This document shows positions 43,357 to 54,979 of a stretch of DNA of 64,000 bases, in pieces. The stretch is from positions 186,001 through 250,000 of the forward strand of contig CM031559.1 in assembly GCA_018466975.1 (NCBI GenBank), given 5' to 3'. Positions within the stretch are counted from its first letter, which is position 1; every line of letters begins with the position of its first letter. This DNA comes from Sparassis latifolia. Lineage: Eukaryota > Basidiomycota > Agaricomycetes > Polyporales > Sparassidaceae. Both the position numbers and the translations under genes were made by a program. A model generated the notes under the pieces. That model was given only the letters and a program-made list of their open reading frames with translations. It was not told where the DNA came from and ran no database searches.

Positions 43357-45228
43357 ATGCCGTGCAATAACACTATAGTGACCTTGCGATCTGCTGGTGA
43401 CACAAGCACTGCTAACTCCCCCAGCGCAGATAAACGGTCACAATCCCCGGCAGAGCGGTGTCTTGGAATCTCTGAGCTGCTGCTATTGGTCGCCAGATAT
43501 TCTGTGGCCACTGACTTATCTCCAAGCTTGAGCAGAAGCACCCTGGCCAGCCTCGCTCGGACTTGCAGGGCCGCCTTGGATCCTGCTTTGGACGTTCTGT
43601 GGGAGACAATGTACACGTTGGTGCCTCTGTTCAAGACGCTTCCGCCGGACACATGGTACGACATCCCTGTCAAGGATGGCCCCTACAGTCGATTCGTGAG
43701 TGAAATGCTTTGTGATGACTCTAGTTAGTTGGTAACATTTTTGTGGCAGCAACTGGTAGGGTTTCCCGACGTTGACGCTCGTCGACTTGCACAGTTAGAG
43801 AGCAGTCAGATGCACCTCACTCGATTTCTGGATAAGATGACGACTGTCGATGTAGACATCAAACAGTTCGCCCATTACTCGGCGCGGATTAAGAACCTCC
43901 ACTGGACCACCTTGGATGATATCGCCATTCCGACGCTGCTGCATGTTATTGGGAAGTGGTCATCTCCCGGTGGTTGTCTTCCTAACCTGCGTTCGCTCAA
44001 GTGGACATTATACAATCACGAGGCTAACTCCTTGGTTCTCAAACTGCCTGGTCCCGCGATGCGCGCAATTGAATTGTCCCACATAGATTCCAAAATGTCT
44101 TCACGTGCGCTCGCAGGGACGAACATATTTCTCGATCACGCGCAACTCGACCAACTGGTACTTAATGATTCTTCCAGAAATCCAACAGCGGAAGACACAA
44201 TCATAAAGCTCGTGCGAGCCACGAGCGTGCTTCAGAAGGTGTCTTTTGCGAATATATCAATGACAGTCACTGCTATATGTGCTCTCGCTGTGTTGCCGTC
44301 TCTGACGTGGGCTCGGTTCTGCGTGCGCTCTGAGGACCTCAGGACTGCTGTGATACCTCTTGGATTTTCCCATCTACAGCATCTCTACATCACGCCGGAC
44401 ACGCTAGGGATCGGGACACTCAATTTGCTCAAGAGTCTCCAATCACCATTACAGCGGCTCGTTCTAGAACCGGTGTCTTGTCCATTCGCGAGCGCATTCC
44501 ACGAGCACCTCAAGTTCCTCGCTCTGTCGCCATTCATGTACACCCTGCTTGAACTTTGGTTCAAGGTTCGCTGCAAAGGGCTTAATCACGAACACCCCGT
44601 CGTCGACAACGTGAAACCATCGCTCGCCTTCTTCAATATAACACCTGTGGAGCTGATGCCGCTGCTGAACATGGGACAGCTAACGCGCTTGTCAATCCGT
44701 TCACCTCATCTCGCAGTGGACGCGCCCTTCCTGGCTCGCCTTGCAGTCGCGCTCCCAGTGATCGAGAGGGTGCACATCGGGCATAGTAACAGTTTCTCCT
44801 CGGAGAACCGGCCCCCCGTTAACCCACGGGCGGACAGAAGCACGTTCATCCCGCTTTCAAGCCTGCTGCCCTTTGCGGAACACTGCCTTCACCTGCGCGA
44901 AGTGGGCTGCGACATCAATGCGGATGAGCAGGCTGTCGATGCCGCTGCGATGCCCGGGGACGCGTGGCAGTCGCGCTCCAAGGTGCGCCAGCTGTGCGTG
45001 TACAGGGGACACATTACCGACGCGACATTCGCCCTGCGGTACTTGCGGCACTTGTTCCCCCAACTTCGGGCGTTGAGTCACACCTGGAACGAGTGGCCAC
45101 GGATTCCGTTGTTGCTTCGGGGTAAGCAGACGAAACGTTGGTCGGAAGTCTCGCGTGCGTTATCTGCTGGACAAAGCGCTTCCGCCACCAGTGTCTGCGC
45201 CACCGAGGGCGAAGTAGTGTGGAACTAG
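43357..45228 (+). CDS. F-box/leucine-rich-repeat-like protein 1
   Basis: Exons 43357-43695 and 43750-45228 (605 residues; intron 43696-43749, GTGAGT...GGCAG, phase 0). The N-terminal 30-100 residues have the divergent F-box pattern common in agaricomycetes: CLGISELLLLVARY, then LASLARTCRAALDPALDVLW. After the intron the protein is built of irregular leucine-rich segments (LPNLRSLKWTLYNHE, LVLKLPGPAMRAIELSHI, LPSLTWARFCV, LQHLYI). Such proteins are expected to be substrate adaptors of SCF ubiquitin ligases; the target is unknown. It is paralogous to the gene at 51475. Compared with that gene it lacks a middle exon of 36 codons. An upstream in-frame ATG (43084) is possible but unsupported. Confidence 0.8.
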
Positions 45229-46754
45229 TACGTCCGAACGTTGTCGTGTGACACATATATAGGACAATTTCGGTCCGGACACTGAGACAGTAGAAATTCC
45301 TAAGTACGATGCAGGTCATCACAACAAATATTGTTACAAGCCCTTCTCGCCCGCAGCAACCATGCTAAGCTGCTTTCCCGCTTGTGGAATACCATCGACA
45401 TGAGTATAGCGAAGGCTTCTGAATCATGTTGAAGAGAAGCGTAAAAGTAATAACTTAGGAACCACTACACGACCAGGAAAGACGAACCATGACAGTTGGT
45501 CGATAAAGAAGGCGAGAGGGCATCAGACCGGGATGTTTCGGGGGGATGAGTATGAGGGCGGGAGTAGCGGAGACGGACAGGATGACGAGCAGAAGATTGG
45601 CAGGTCTTGAGCTTGGTAAAGCCGCAGCATAAATAGAGTGTAATTGTTGACATTGCGAGACATGTCCACGGCGACGATACGGTGGAGAAGCGGGAGCGAC
45701 CAAGGCGAACGAGTGCAACTCACGGGAATATGACCGGGTCGTGCGACGTGGAGGTTGGACGTATGACAGCCAGAGTTAATGGTGGTCCAAGGGCAGAAGG
45801 GAGTGGCCTGTCGATTGCGCGGACTAGCAGCCATCGAGATCACCCAGTGCGGGAGAGGCAGAGAGACGCTAATGGATGCATAGCTGAGACCTTGCTGCCG
45901 ACAGAGCATGCGTAGCGTTTCTTCCATTCGCAATAAGGGTCGGGGGTATTGACACCGTTATTAGGAGGGCCAAACGAGACGCGTGATCTGAAAATCCAAA
46001 TCCGACCCTCTGCATAAATTCGTGAACTGCGGAGACAAAGGTCGAACATCGGATAAATAACGCAGGTGAGCGGACCCGTATGAATGACTTCTCATGACTT
46101 GAAGGCGCTTTGTTAAAAAGAGCGCCTCACGACTTGGAGCACGTGGCGTATGGTGCTGAGTGACGAAGAGAACGCACACTTCGTATTCTCCGCAGCAGAA
46201 CATGAATTCATGTTCGCGTTCTCCTTGACACCAAACATTAACTCGCGTGTTTCCGCTACTTGTGCATGCATTTCATTCCTGCTCACCGTTGTCGTTAGGC
46301 ACTCTAGGAGGACGACTGATGACTCACGGCTGACGTCGGGCTCGTCGCCAGAGGCCGATAATTTCTTCTGCGGCCATACGTGAATCAGCGAAATCAGAAA
46401 CGAGAGAACCCACGTCTATGTAATTCGCTTTCCATAGCGTGGGTGAGACCATTATTGCGGGCAAAACCACGCTATCCGCTGCACCACTTGTGGAGATGAC
46501 GTTCGCTCCGGATACGAGACGTAGTGCACCGCGCGTTCATTTCCAAGTTGTTGGATGGGATCGTTCTGGTCATAGTAGCAAGGAAAGAATCCTCAATAGG
46601 CATTTCGCGACCGCTCCGCACAGGCATGCCAGAGATGATTAAATAAGTATGAGCCACATATGTATCTGCAGAAGTACGGTCGTGGCTCGTGACACAGGCG
46701 AGCGCCTGATTACGGTAAGATACATGATCGATTCCGCCACTTCTCGTTCTGTAC
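45229..46754. other. Intergenic, no gene recognised
   Basis: Frames of up to 136 codons on the minus strand (45523-45933) show no domain or coding-like composition. Confidence 0.4.
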
Positions 46755-48545
46755 CCCTACGTTGACTGACCATTGTAGTCTTCCCCAACTTTGTACTGAC
46801 TCGGACCTCTTCACTACACTCTGCATGCGATCCAGCTCACTGAACTCCAGACCATGTTAGAATCGCGGATTCATTGCGGACGACGCTGGCTTCGAGGTAT
46901 GTCCCTGACTGGAAGTACTTCAGAGGCGGACTGAAGCCTACCGTAGTAGAAATGATATCGTGAAACGTTCGCGTGAGACACCGCTATACTATTTAGTATG
47001 CATCTGTTGACTAACCAGCACTCCCAGGTAACCATGATTGGCTAGTGCCGGTCAATGCAGTGAGCTCATTTGCTATGGGTAAATAGTTAATATGAGCATC
47101 AGCTATATACTCCCAGCAAATTGGCTCCATTCGTGGCGGTCTGAGACGGCTCAGCATCAAATCAAGTCTATTCGGACTAGCTCCATTTCCATGAATTTTT
47201 GCACGGTTTGTGTGGAATGCCCGGTCCACTCATTGAACTTTCTCACCGTCCTACTAGAGACAACAAACGATCGGGGCGGATTCCTGGCGCCCGAAGTTGG
47301 GACTACTTCGTACGGTTTGCGGCTCGAGGAGAATTGACGTGTAGTACACTCGTGGGCATGCTACCAGTAAGATCACTCTAATACTGTATTGTACGGGGTA
47401 CGACCATCGCACGACTCATCCGCAGAAGATGAGAATGGCAAAGACTGGTCGAAAGTAGAAGCACATTCCGCGTAGGTAAACCAGAAAGAAATATAGCGGT
47501 TCAACGTTCATTCAACGCAGAAGTCGCATATCTGTGTGGATGTGCAGCCAAGAGGGTGTGCTCAGCGCCGCGCACGGAAGATCCCTGATAAGATAATCGA
47601 TGGAGGAACCCGGGGGTCAATCGATAAGTCGAGCTTTCCAACTCTTCGTCTTGTCTTCTACGTTGACTGCCCATCGTAGTCTTCCGTAAATTTACTGGCT
47701 CATATCCCTTCACCGTACAATGGTACCATCCGCTTACTAGACGCCAGGCAAGCTTCGGTTTACTGATTCTGAGTTGGTAGCGACGCAGCATTCGAAGTAT
47801 GCATACACGTCCTCAGTAAGTACCTCAGTTGCGGCTGGCTGAAGCTTCGTAGTAAAAATATTCTTGTGGAAGACTGTCCCTGTGAGATCCCGCAGTTGTA
47901 TCATGCTCTCCGTCTATTAACTCCAGCACTCCGCTGGTAACCGTGACTGTTCGCGGGCTACTAGTCCGGAAGCCTGATATGGTCCATTGTGCAATTGAGT
48001 CCATTCAGAGTCCTCCCATTCCTGTGGAATCTCGTGGTCGAAGGCAGCCCAGCACATCGGATCGGATCGGTATTTGCTTCCCACTTGTTCCGTGCTTCTA
48101 CGTTGACTGACCATCAGATATAGACTGGCTCAGACCTCTGCAGCGCACGATGCATGCCATCCTGCTTACTAAATTCCAAGCAACGTTTGAATCGCAAATT
48201 CATTGGGAGTAATGCAGACTTCGAGGTATGCATACACGTCCCTGGCTTGAGATACTTCAGAAGGCAGACTGAAAATTATCATAGGAGAAATAGTATTGTG
48301 AAAGATCATCCGTGTGAGACGTTGCTGTACTATCTAGTGTGTGTCTGTTGCCTACTCACCACTGTACAGGTATCCATAGTTGCCTGCTGTTGCGAGTTAG
48401 TGCAGTGAACCTGTTTGCTATGGGTAAACAACTGGTGCAAGCATCAGTTGTATACTCATAGCAAATTGGCTCCATATGTGGATGTCTGAGTCGGTTCAAC
48501 ATCAGATCAGTTCTATTTGAGTTACCTCCAATTCCATGAATTCTT
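46755..48545. repeat. Three degenerate tandem copies of an unknown repeat (~330-450 bp each)
   Basis: Copies start with CTACGTTGACTG at about 46759, 47659 and 48097 and share in order: GACTGRCTCRGACCTCT, ...TTCGAGGTATGCATACACGTCC, ...GTGAAACG/GTGAAAGATC...GTGAGAC, ...TGCTATGGGTAAA (copies 1 and 3), and CAAATTGGCTCCAT (copies 1 and 3). Copy 2 ends earlier (about 47985). They are diverged and have no common open frame. Unit spacing is about 900 and 440 bp. Confidence 0.7.
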
Positions 48546-51474
48546 GTGAATGGTTCCTCATTACTCCAAGTTTGTGACACATTTTAACCAAAAACTGAAC
48601 CCTGTATTGATCACGGTCTTCTAGGATTAGATGCTGCTGCTGTCTATTGGACTGCTATTATCATTGCTTCTCATGTTCATGCATATGTTCTCATTACTTT
48701 ACTGGCCTGAATAAATATCATCCACATATGTATAGCTGAGTAGCTTTTCAGATAATTTTGTAATGCATACACTTGGAAGCTCACTGTAGCATTACAGTTT
48801 GCTTTCCCCTTTGTTGAATCCTTATCTCATATCTGATGCAATGCTTGTCCCTGTTCTGTTGTTGTCTATCATTAGAACCTAGCGTTCTCCACTATGGTCA
48901 AATTTCAACACTGTAGATTTATGATATAATCACTGTAGAGGAATTTACATTCAGGACTGAATAAATATCACATCCATCTATAAAACAGACTTTAAAAGTT
49001 ATATGTCAGACAGTCAGGTAGAAACTACATATAAGGGTATACCTGATAACATTGCAGAATATTATCAGTCACAGGTTCTGATATGGGTAAACACTGGTAC
49101 GGGAGCTATCGGGGGAATCACTTATGGTACTGATGTATCTGGTATGCTCGGGGAGGCCCATCAGACCCAGACCAATCAGTGGGATATCCTCATTCTCCTC
49201 AAACAATGAAGCTAGATATCGTATACATCAGTTACAATTCAATATATGATTGAAATATAATAGACTTACCGTGCATCATGTCACAAGACATGTCCGCCAG
49301 TTGCATTCTCTCAAAATGTGCTGAACATGACAATGAAATGTCAGAACAGAGCTAACAATGTGGCAGTATCACCTACGTGTACAAGGACAAGGGGAGTTCA
49401 TTGCAAGGTCCGGCGCTGACCCGTCGCTGATGACAACTGGAGAGTTCACTGCGAAATCCAAACACAATGGTGAGTTGGTATAAGTCACATCGCAGAGTTC
49501 CGATTACATACCCTGCTCACTCTCGTGGATCCCTTCAGCCATCCCTGGATGTTCCGCAATCTCATCGGCCGCGTCATGCGGAGGGTCCTCGTCCTCTATC
49601 AGCGCATCCCGCCCAATTTCTGCGACACCCACCAACGTGTTCGTCTCAGGTTCTGTGACCCCTGTATTGCCCTCGTCGTCAAACGGCAGCGCGGTGATCG
49701 GCCTTGCGCCGAAGATGCGGCCAAAAATGTAGAGTTTTAAGGATGTTAATACTAAGTGGAAATTGGTCTTTCAGTCATCTCAGCACCAGAAAACAATGAA
49801 ATCTGACGTTTGTAAGATGACATTCTCCACGCGCAATGCAGGATATACTGTAGTGGGAGGTACAAAGATTCGTGGTTGAAAGACAACTGCGGCGCGATCA
49901 CCTTCCCGTCTTTAAACGCCAAATGCTTCTCCGAAACAGACTCCGAACGTGCTGTTCACACGAGTACACAGTCAGAAGATCAGTCCTGCCATGCGAATCG
50001 AGCCGCAACGCACTGCATCAAACACGGGTTTCCCGCACGGAGGACCCTCCCATACGAGCGTAAGACGTTCTTACAGCCAGTTTCTGTACTTGGAATGAGT
50101 GAGACAGCCCTCAGCTTGGTGAACGGGCAGCGACGAGGTGAATCCACCAGCCTTTCTGCGCATGTGGGTATCGGCTTCCGCGAAGAGCGGCTCATCTGGG
50201 CATCGGCTTCGCCTAGTCCTTGTGCCGTACATAGTATTAGCATGATGCGTCGGTCGCAATCGCAGAACAAGGAATTGAACAAAACGGGATTAGCTGGAAG
50301 GCCTCGCGGCGGCTAAACTCAGAGTGTACGAAATGATTTGAATAAAATCGCAGGTGGAACTGGCGAAGAGATTCTCCGAAATGTCAAGGAATCTCACCTC
50401 AGCATTAAGGCAGGCACACCGCCGTGACAGCGACAAGCCAAAACAGTGGAGGATCATACTGTCAGTAGTCCTCATTGATCTGAGGGAGTAGGACATAATC
50501 GGACAGGTCCCACAGGCAAGGCTGACATTAAGACAGCAGTCAAAGATAATATTCCGTTAGAAAACCAGAATAACGGAATACGCAACCACGCTTTTACCAG
50601 TCAAATGCTTTGGAAGAGGAAACCCGCGCTGATGAGGAAAGCCTCGGGAAAGCTGGCCAGCCTCAGAAAAGACCACTGCTCCACGGGTAGGCATAGCAGT
50701 ACAAAAGTTTTTCATATTTCTCCACATACATTCGGGAGACGGTTGATCAGCAATGATTCTCGTCGACATCTGAAGCTCAAGCAGAAACGATCATGAGTGC
50801 AGCGTAGGGGCGAGGAGTCATCCCGATGTGGTTAGGGTTCCAGCGCTGTGGCAGCGCTGCAGGCTCGGTGACCCTTCCTGTCGTATTCCGATTCAGTACA
50901 ACTCGAAATGGATCAAGGTTAGTGGGCATCTATGATATATACATATCTTGAATCTGCATATTTCTTACAGGCTATATTAGCGACCGTCCTTTGCTGAATC
51001 TGAAACCTCAGAGTTCAAGCAAACCGCAATGGTGAAACCAGCTCTTGGGCACGGTCGATGAGTTCTCCTCTGTTACCTTTGTTGTATGCATGCAAGTCTA
51101 GGAAGCTTTGCGGTAGCAACACGTACGGTGAATCTGGCGATAGATAAAGCTGTGACAATACAAATCGACCGTCAACATCTGCTTTAATTCTGTACGACGC
51201 CACGTCGATTTCATTCCTCGGTAATCTTTGAGTTTGCGATGTTGTGGCGGTGTTTCGGACTCAAAGCGATTCGAGGACTGCGTCAACGATAGGCGTTCAA
51301 TGCTTGTTTCGTTGTCATCGAGCCCATGTTCGAATCTGGTTTTCAAGCAATTGTTATCTCTATTGTTCTGGTTGCACAGCATCGAATACTCTCAAGTATA
51401 TAGGCGCGTCTTTCTTGGTTCTTCTGTTTGCTTCTTCCCCCCACAGACAGCATCAGTCGTCCTCTCCGTCTACC
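48546..51474. other. AT-rich intergenic DNA with short repeats, no gene recognised
   Basis: CTGAATAAATATCA occurs twice (48709 and 48957). A 68-codon frame (49003-49209) and a 146-codon frame (49876-50316) have no family. Codon-like structure is weak throughout. Confidence 0.4.
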
Positions 51475-53128
51475 ATGCTGACCCTTCAGAACTTCGTCTC
51501 GCGTGTTCGTCACGGTAGATCTAAAGAACTACAACTCTCCCCGATGGCAAGATGCCTGCAGATTGACGAACTCGTACGGCCCATCATCTACATGATTTAC
51601 GAAACAAGTGGAAAGCGCGAGGTGGCACGGATAGCCAGGACCTGCAGAGCGATCTGTGCGCCATCGTTAGACATCATCTGGGAGGACATGGACAAGTTGT
51701 TGCCCCTGTTTAAGCTGCTTCCTCCTTACTCATGGGAACTAGTGGATGCTGGCAGAGGCAAAACTGTAAGTCTTTCCTTCAACCACGTCGCCTTGTTATC
51801 ATCAACTCTTTGGTTTGATTACTGCAGTACTCGAGGGATTTGAGCAAACTTGCATGGCGTGCGATCAGTTCGAGGTGGGCGAGGTGGCACCACAAGGCAG
51901 CATCGGAGAAGCCTCCTACATCGACTCAGACGTTCGTAAGTAAATAATTTCAATAAAGTGAGGTCCGGCTATTAATCGTAAGGCATTTCAGCGGTGGCTA
52001 GGCTTCCCCTCCAACGTCGAATGGTCTTCGCGCGAAATCGATTTGAAACCCTTCCAAGACTACGCCTCACGCATCAAGACATTTACATGGAAGTCCGGGA
52101 CGCAGAATAACTTGACGGTTTCTACGATACAGTCAGTCTTTCGTGAACTTGGGTCTACAGCGGTCCTTCTCCCAAAATTGCGCGTGTTACACTGGAAGAT
52201 GCCGCGAGACGACCTTTTACCCCTCGCGACACGCCTACCGGGAGAAAACTTGGAGAAGTTGGTGTTGTATCACAATGCCACTCCTGTCGTAGTGAAGACT
52301 CTGAAGGAGCTGCGGCTCAGTTCACGCCTGTGTAACCTCGAGTCCTTGCAAATAGGCGTGCCTATGTCGAAGGAACTAGGTGATGAAATGGCGCAGGTCC
52401 TGCAAGGCACAAAGAGTCTCCATCGACTGTATTATGTGTTCAGTTCTATCCCACTTCTCGTAGTTCAAGCTCTAGCGGAAAGACAAACCTTAACGCATGC
52501 CGAGTTCGGCGTGGTGGCGAAGGACCTCTTGGAATTGCAAGCGCTCGCCATAGGGAACGCGTTTTCTAACTTAATAACTCTCACTCTGCGTCTGGATACA
52601 CTCGCGGAAGGGACACTTGCGCTTCTTGGTAACATCTCCTCACCGCGCCTGAAGGCACTTTCCGTCGAGGTAGAAGACTGTCCTACAGCCGACACCGTCC
52701 GACGCCACCTGGAATGCCTCGTCAAAACGCGCTTTATTCGCGAATTAGTCGAGCTGAAATGGGTCATGGGACAGTTCGCGTGCTCGCGTGACCAGATGCA
52801 CACTCCTCAGAAACGTCGGGAGCTCTTGATCACCCCATGTACTCTGGAACCGCTGCTTCACATGGGCAGGCTCAAGCATCTGGTCGTCAAAGGCCGACAT
52901 CTGGCATTGGACATGCCCTTCCTCGAATGTCTCTCCGTGGCCGTCCCAGATATCATTGAGCTTCACTTCAAGCACTTTTCGTTGTATGCCCGGCACGGTG
53001 AAACTGCCTGCACCTTCTTTAAGCTATCTGATGTGCAGTTCCTCCGCGACCGTTGCCACCATCTCCGTGTGGTTGGACTCAACCTGGTCGACTACGAGGG
53101 TTGGCGCGAAGTCCGCGTAAGAAATTGA
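51475..53128 (+). CDS. F-box/leucine-rich-repeat-like protein 2
   Basis: Exons 51475-51765, 51828-51935, 51992-53128 (511 residues); both introns GT-AG, phase 0. The N-terminal F-box-like region reads CLQIDELVRPIIYMIYE then VARIARTCRAICAPSLDIIW, parallel to CLGISELLLLVARY...LARTCRAALDPALDVLW in the paralog. The leucine-rich part follows (LPKLRVLHWKM, LEKLVLYHNATP, LCNLESLQIGV, LKHLVVKGRHLALDMPFLE). The last intron lies at the same place as in the paralog (QLVGFP / RWLGFP after it). Probable SCF adaptor, target unknown. It is about 95 residues shorter, with a C-terminus ending earlier than in protein 1. Confidence 0.8.
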
Positions 53129-54631
53129 TATTACAACCCCTCAGAGCGTATCATCCTCGTCCTGCGAGAGAATTGTGGGTTTTCCTTTGGTACCATAAAT
53201 ATATTTTCGAGACACAATAATTATACTTTGAACTTCATGATGGAGAGGAACTCGTTATGCAATGGTATATCGCCTAGTCGAGGTAACTTACTGCGATTGG
53301 AGGAGACGCTGGCGGACTGCTATCTTCGCACGCCGATCCGCATGCATTGGGGCTATCGCGCTGCCACGAAGGCTATCGCTCGAGCAGAGCACTGAAATCG
53401 CACTGCGTTCCGCCGCTTTCCAGTATGAGGAAATTCAAAGCCCCACGCGCCCTGCATTTATGTATGAGTACGTTGTACAAGCACCGCCACAGCGGGGCAT
53501 TGAACTCACCACTAAGGAGGATGGCTACCGATGTCTGGAATCGAGAAGTTCGCAGCAGAATGACGAGTGCAGCAATTAGCTCGTACCTGGTGCGCACACT
53601 GCAGCGCCAGACAGATCATGTCCCGTCTTCGATAGCAGCAGCCACCGTGTGCTACCGCATTGTCTTCTTGTGGTCGAGAGGCCAGGGCACACGGAGGTCA
53701 CCTGAGATACGAAAGATGCAGTGGCCGACCCGAGCAAGAACGGGCTTTGAGGATATTGGGGCGTATGAAACAGTTGATGACGCGAGTGCTTCCTGGTTGA
53801 CCGATTTTCGTCTGTTCGGTATTGCCTTTCAAGGGGGTACGCATGAGCCAGAGCGCACGTCTAGCAGAAAGACCGATGATAACCATCCTCATAAAGAGAG
53901 TGCCAGGCTGCCCACATACCGTCTTCTGCCCCAAACACTGTGCGTAATCCACGCTAAGGAGGTCAGTCCTGTGTTCGGGATCGCTTTCGCAGGTTGACTG
54001 CTTCGTGCTCCGTGTTTATTGACGACCTGTGACTCCGCGGGTTCCATGATAACTCAGCCCACAACTATCAAGCCACGATTTGCAACATAAATCCGAGGAG
54101 CGCGCATCTGCATGCAACTCGACATGGACAAGACTAGGAACCAGTGAAGGCGCACGAATAATCACGAGAAATGCATTGCAGAAAACGCGGTCGATCGGCT
54201 CGCAGAGGCAGCGCACGATCTCCATATCGAACGCGGCACCCATGCAAGCTGCCAGGGACACCCGGTGGTGCGTGCAACTCGCAAGCGCATCGTCCCTGTC
54301 CGATTCTCCGAACCAACGCCATCTGAGACGCTTTGTACAGGGAGTCTACGCCGAGTCGCGTTCATATGCCAAAGTCCTACGGGCATAACGCTACTTCCTC
54401 TGACTTTCATAATCCAGGCCTGCGAGATGGACTCTGTCCGAGTTGCGTGGGCCAGACGTCAGAGTAGGCTGTTAAGAAGTAGCAGAGATGGACGGACGGC
54501 GTGACAAGGTGGACACGGCGCGGCAAGGAGACGGCGGACATAAATATCGTGATCGTCAACCGGGCGAGACAGCGAATTGCGGCAGAATAGGATGAAGAGC
54601 TTATGGAGGGAAAAGGGCAGACGCGCGAGCG
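53129..54631. other. Intergenic, no gene recognised
   Basis: AT-rich 3' flank of the F-box gene (AATAAATATA-like near 53195), then frames up to 216 codons (53347-53997) with composition like random DNA and no domain. Confidence 0.4.
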
Positions 54632-54979
54632 TCACTGGTCCACGGGCAACATAGCCAAGTTGTGCCACACGCGTATACTCCGAGTATCGCGTCTCTTACT
54701 GCCAGCATTATCTTTACTACTTTCACTGATTATTGACAACGTCAGTGCTTCCTGTATCAATTGGCTCTTAAGCTGATGCGAATTTTCAGCACCGTTGTCA
54801 CGGTCCTCAGAGTCAGGATCGCCGGTTGGATGTCGACTCACGACCAAGTTCGCCAGTAGTTGCGGGTAGGCAGCCCAAGGATCCGGAGCCAGACCTTTGA
54901 GCTCAGCGGAGAACTCAACGAGTAGTTTCCGGAGAGGCAGGTTAGAAAGATTACTCCCATCCCAACTGATTATCCTCAC
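54632..54979 (-). CDS. Hypothetical protein or gene fragment
   Basis: A 115-codon minus-strand frame with protein-like composition: LRKLLVEFSAELKGLAPDPW near the start and LIQEALTLSIISESS later, an acidic middle, and a stop at 54632. No family recognised and no upstream exon could be defined. It may be the last exon of a decayed gene. Confidence 0.3.
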   Translation of the reverse strand: MRIISWDGSNLSNLPLRKLLVEFSAELKGLAPDPWAAYPQLLANLVVSRHPTGDPDSEDRDNGAENSHQLKSQLIQEALTLSIISESSKDNAGSKRRDTRSIRVWHNLAMLPVDQ

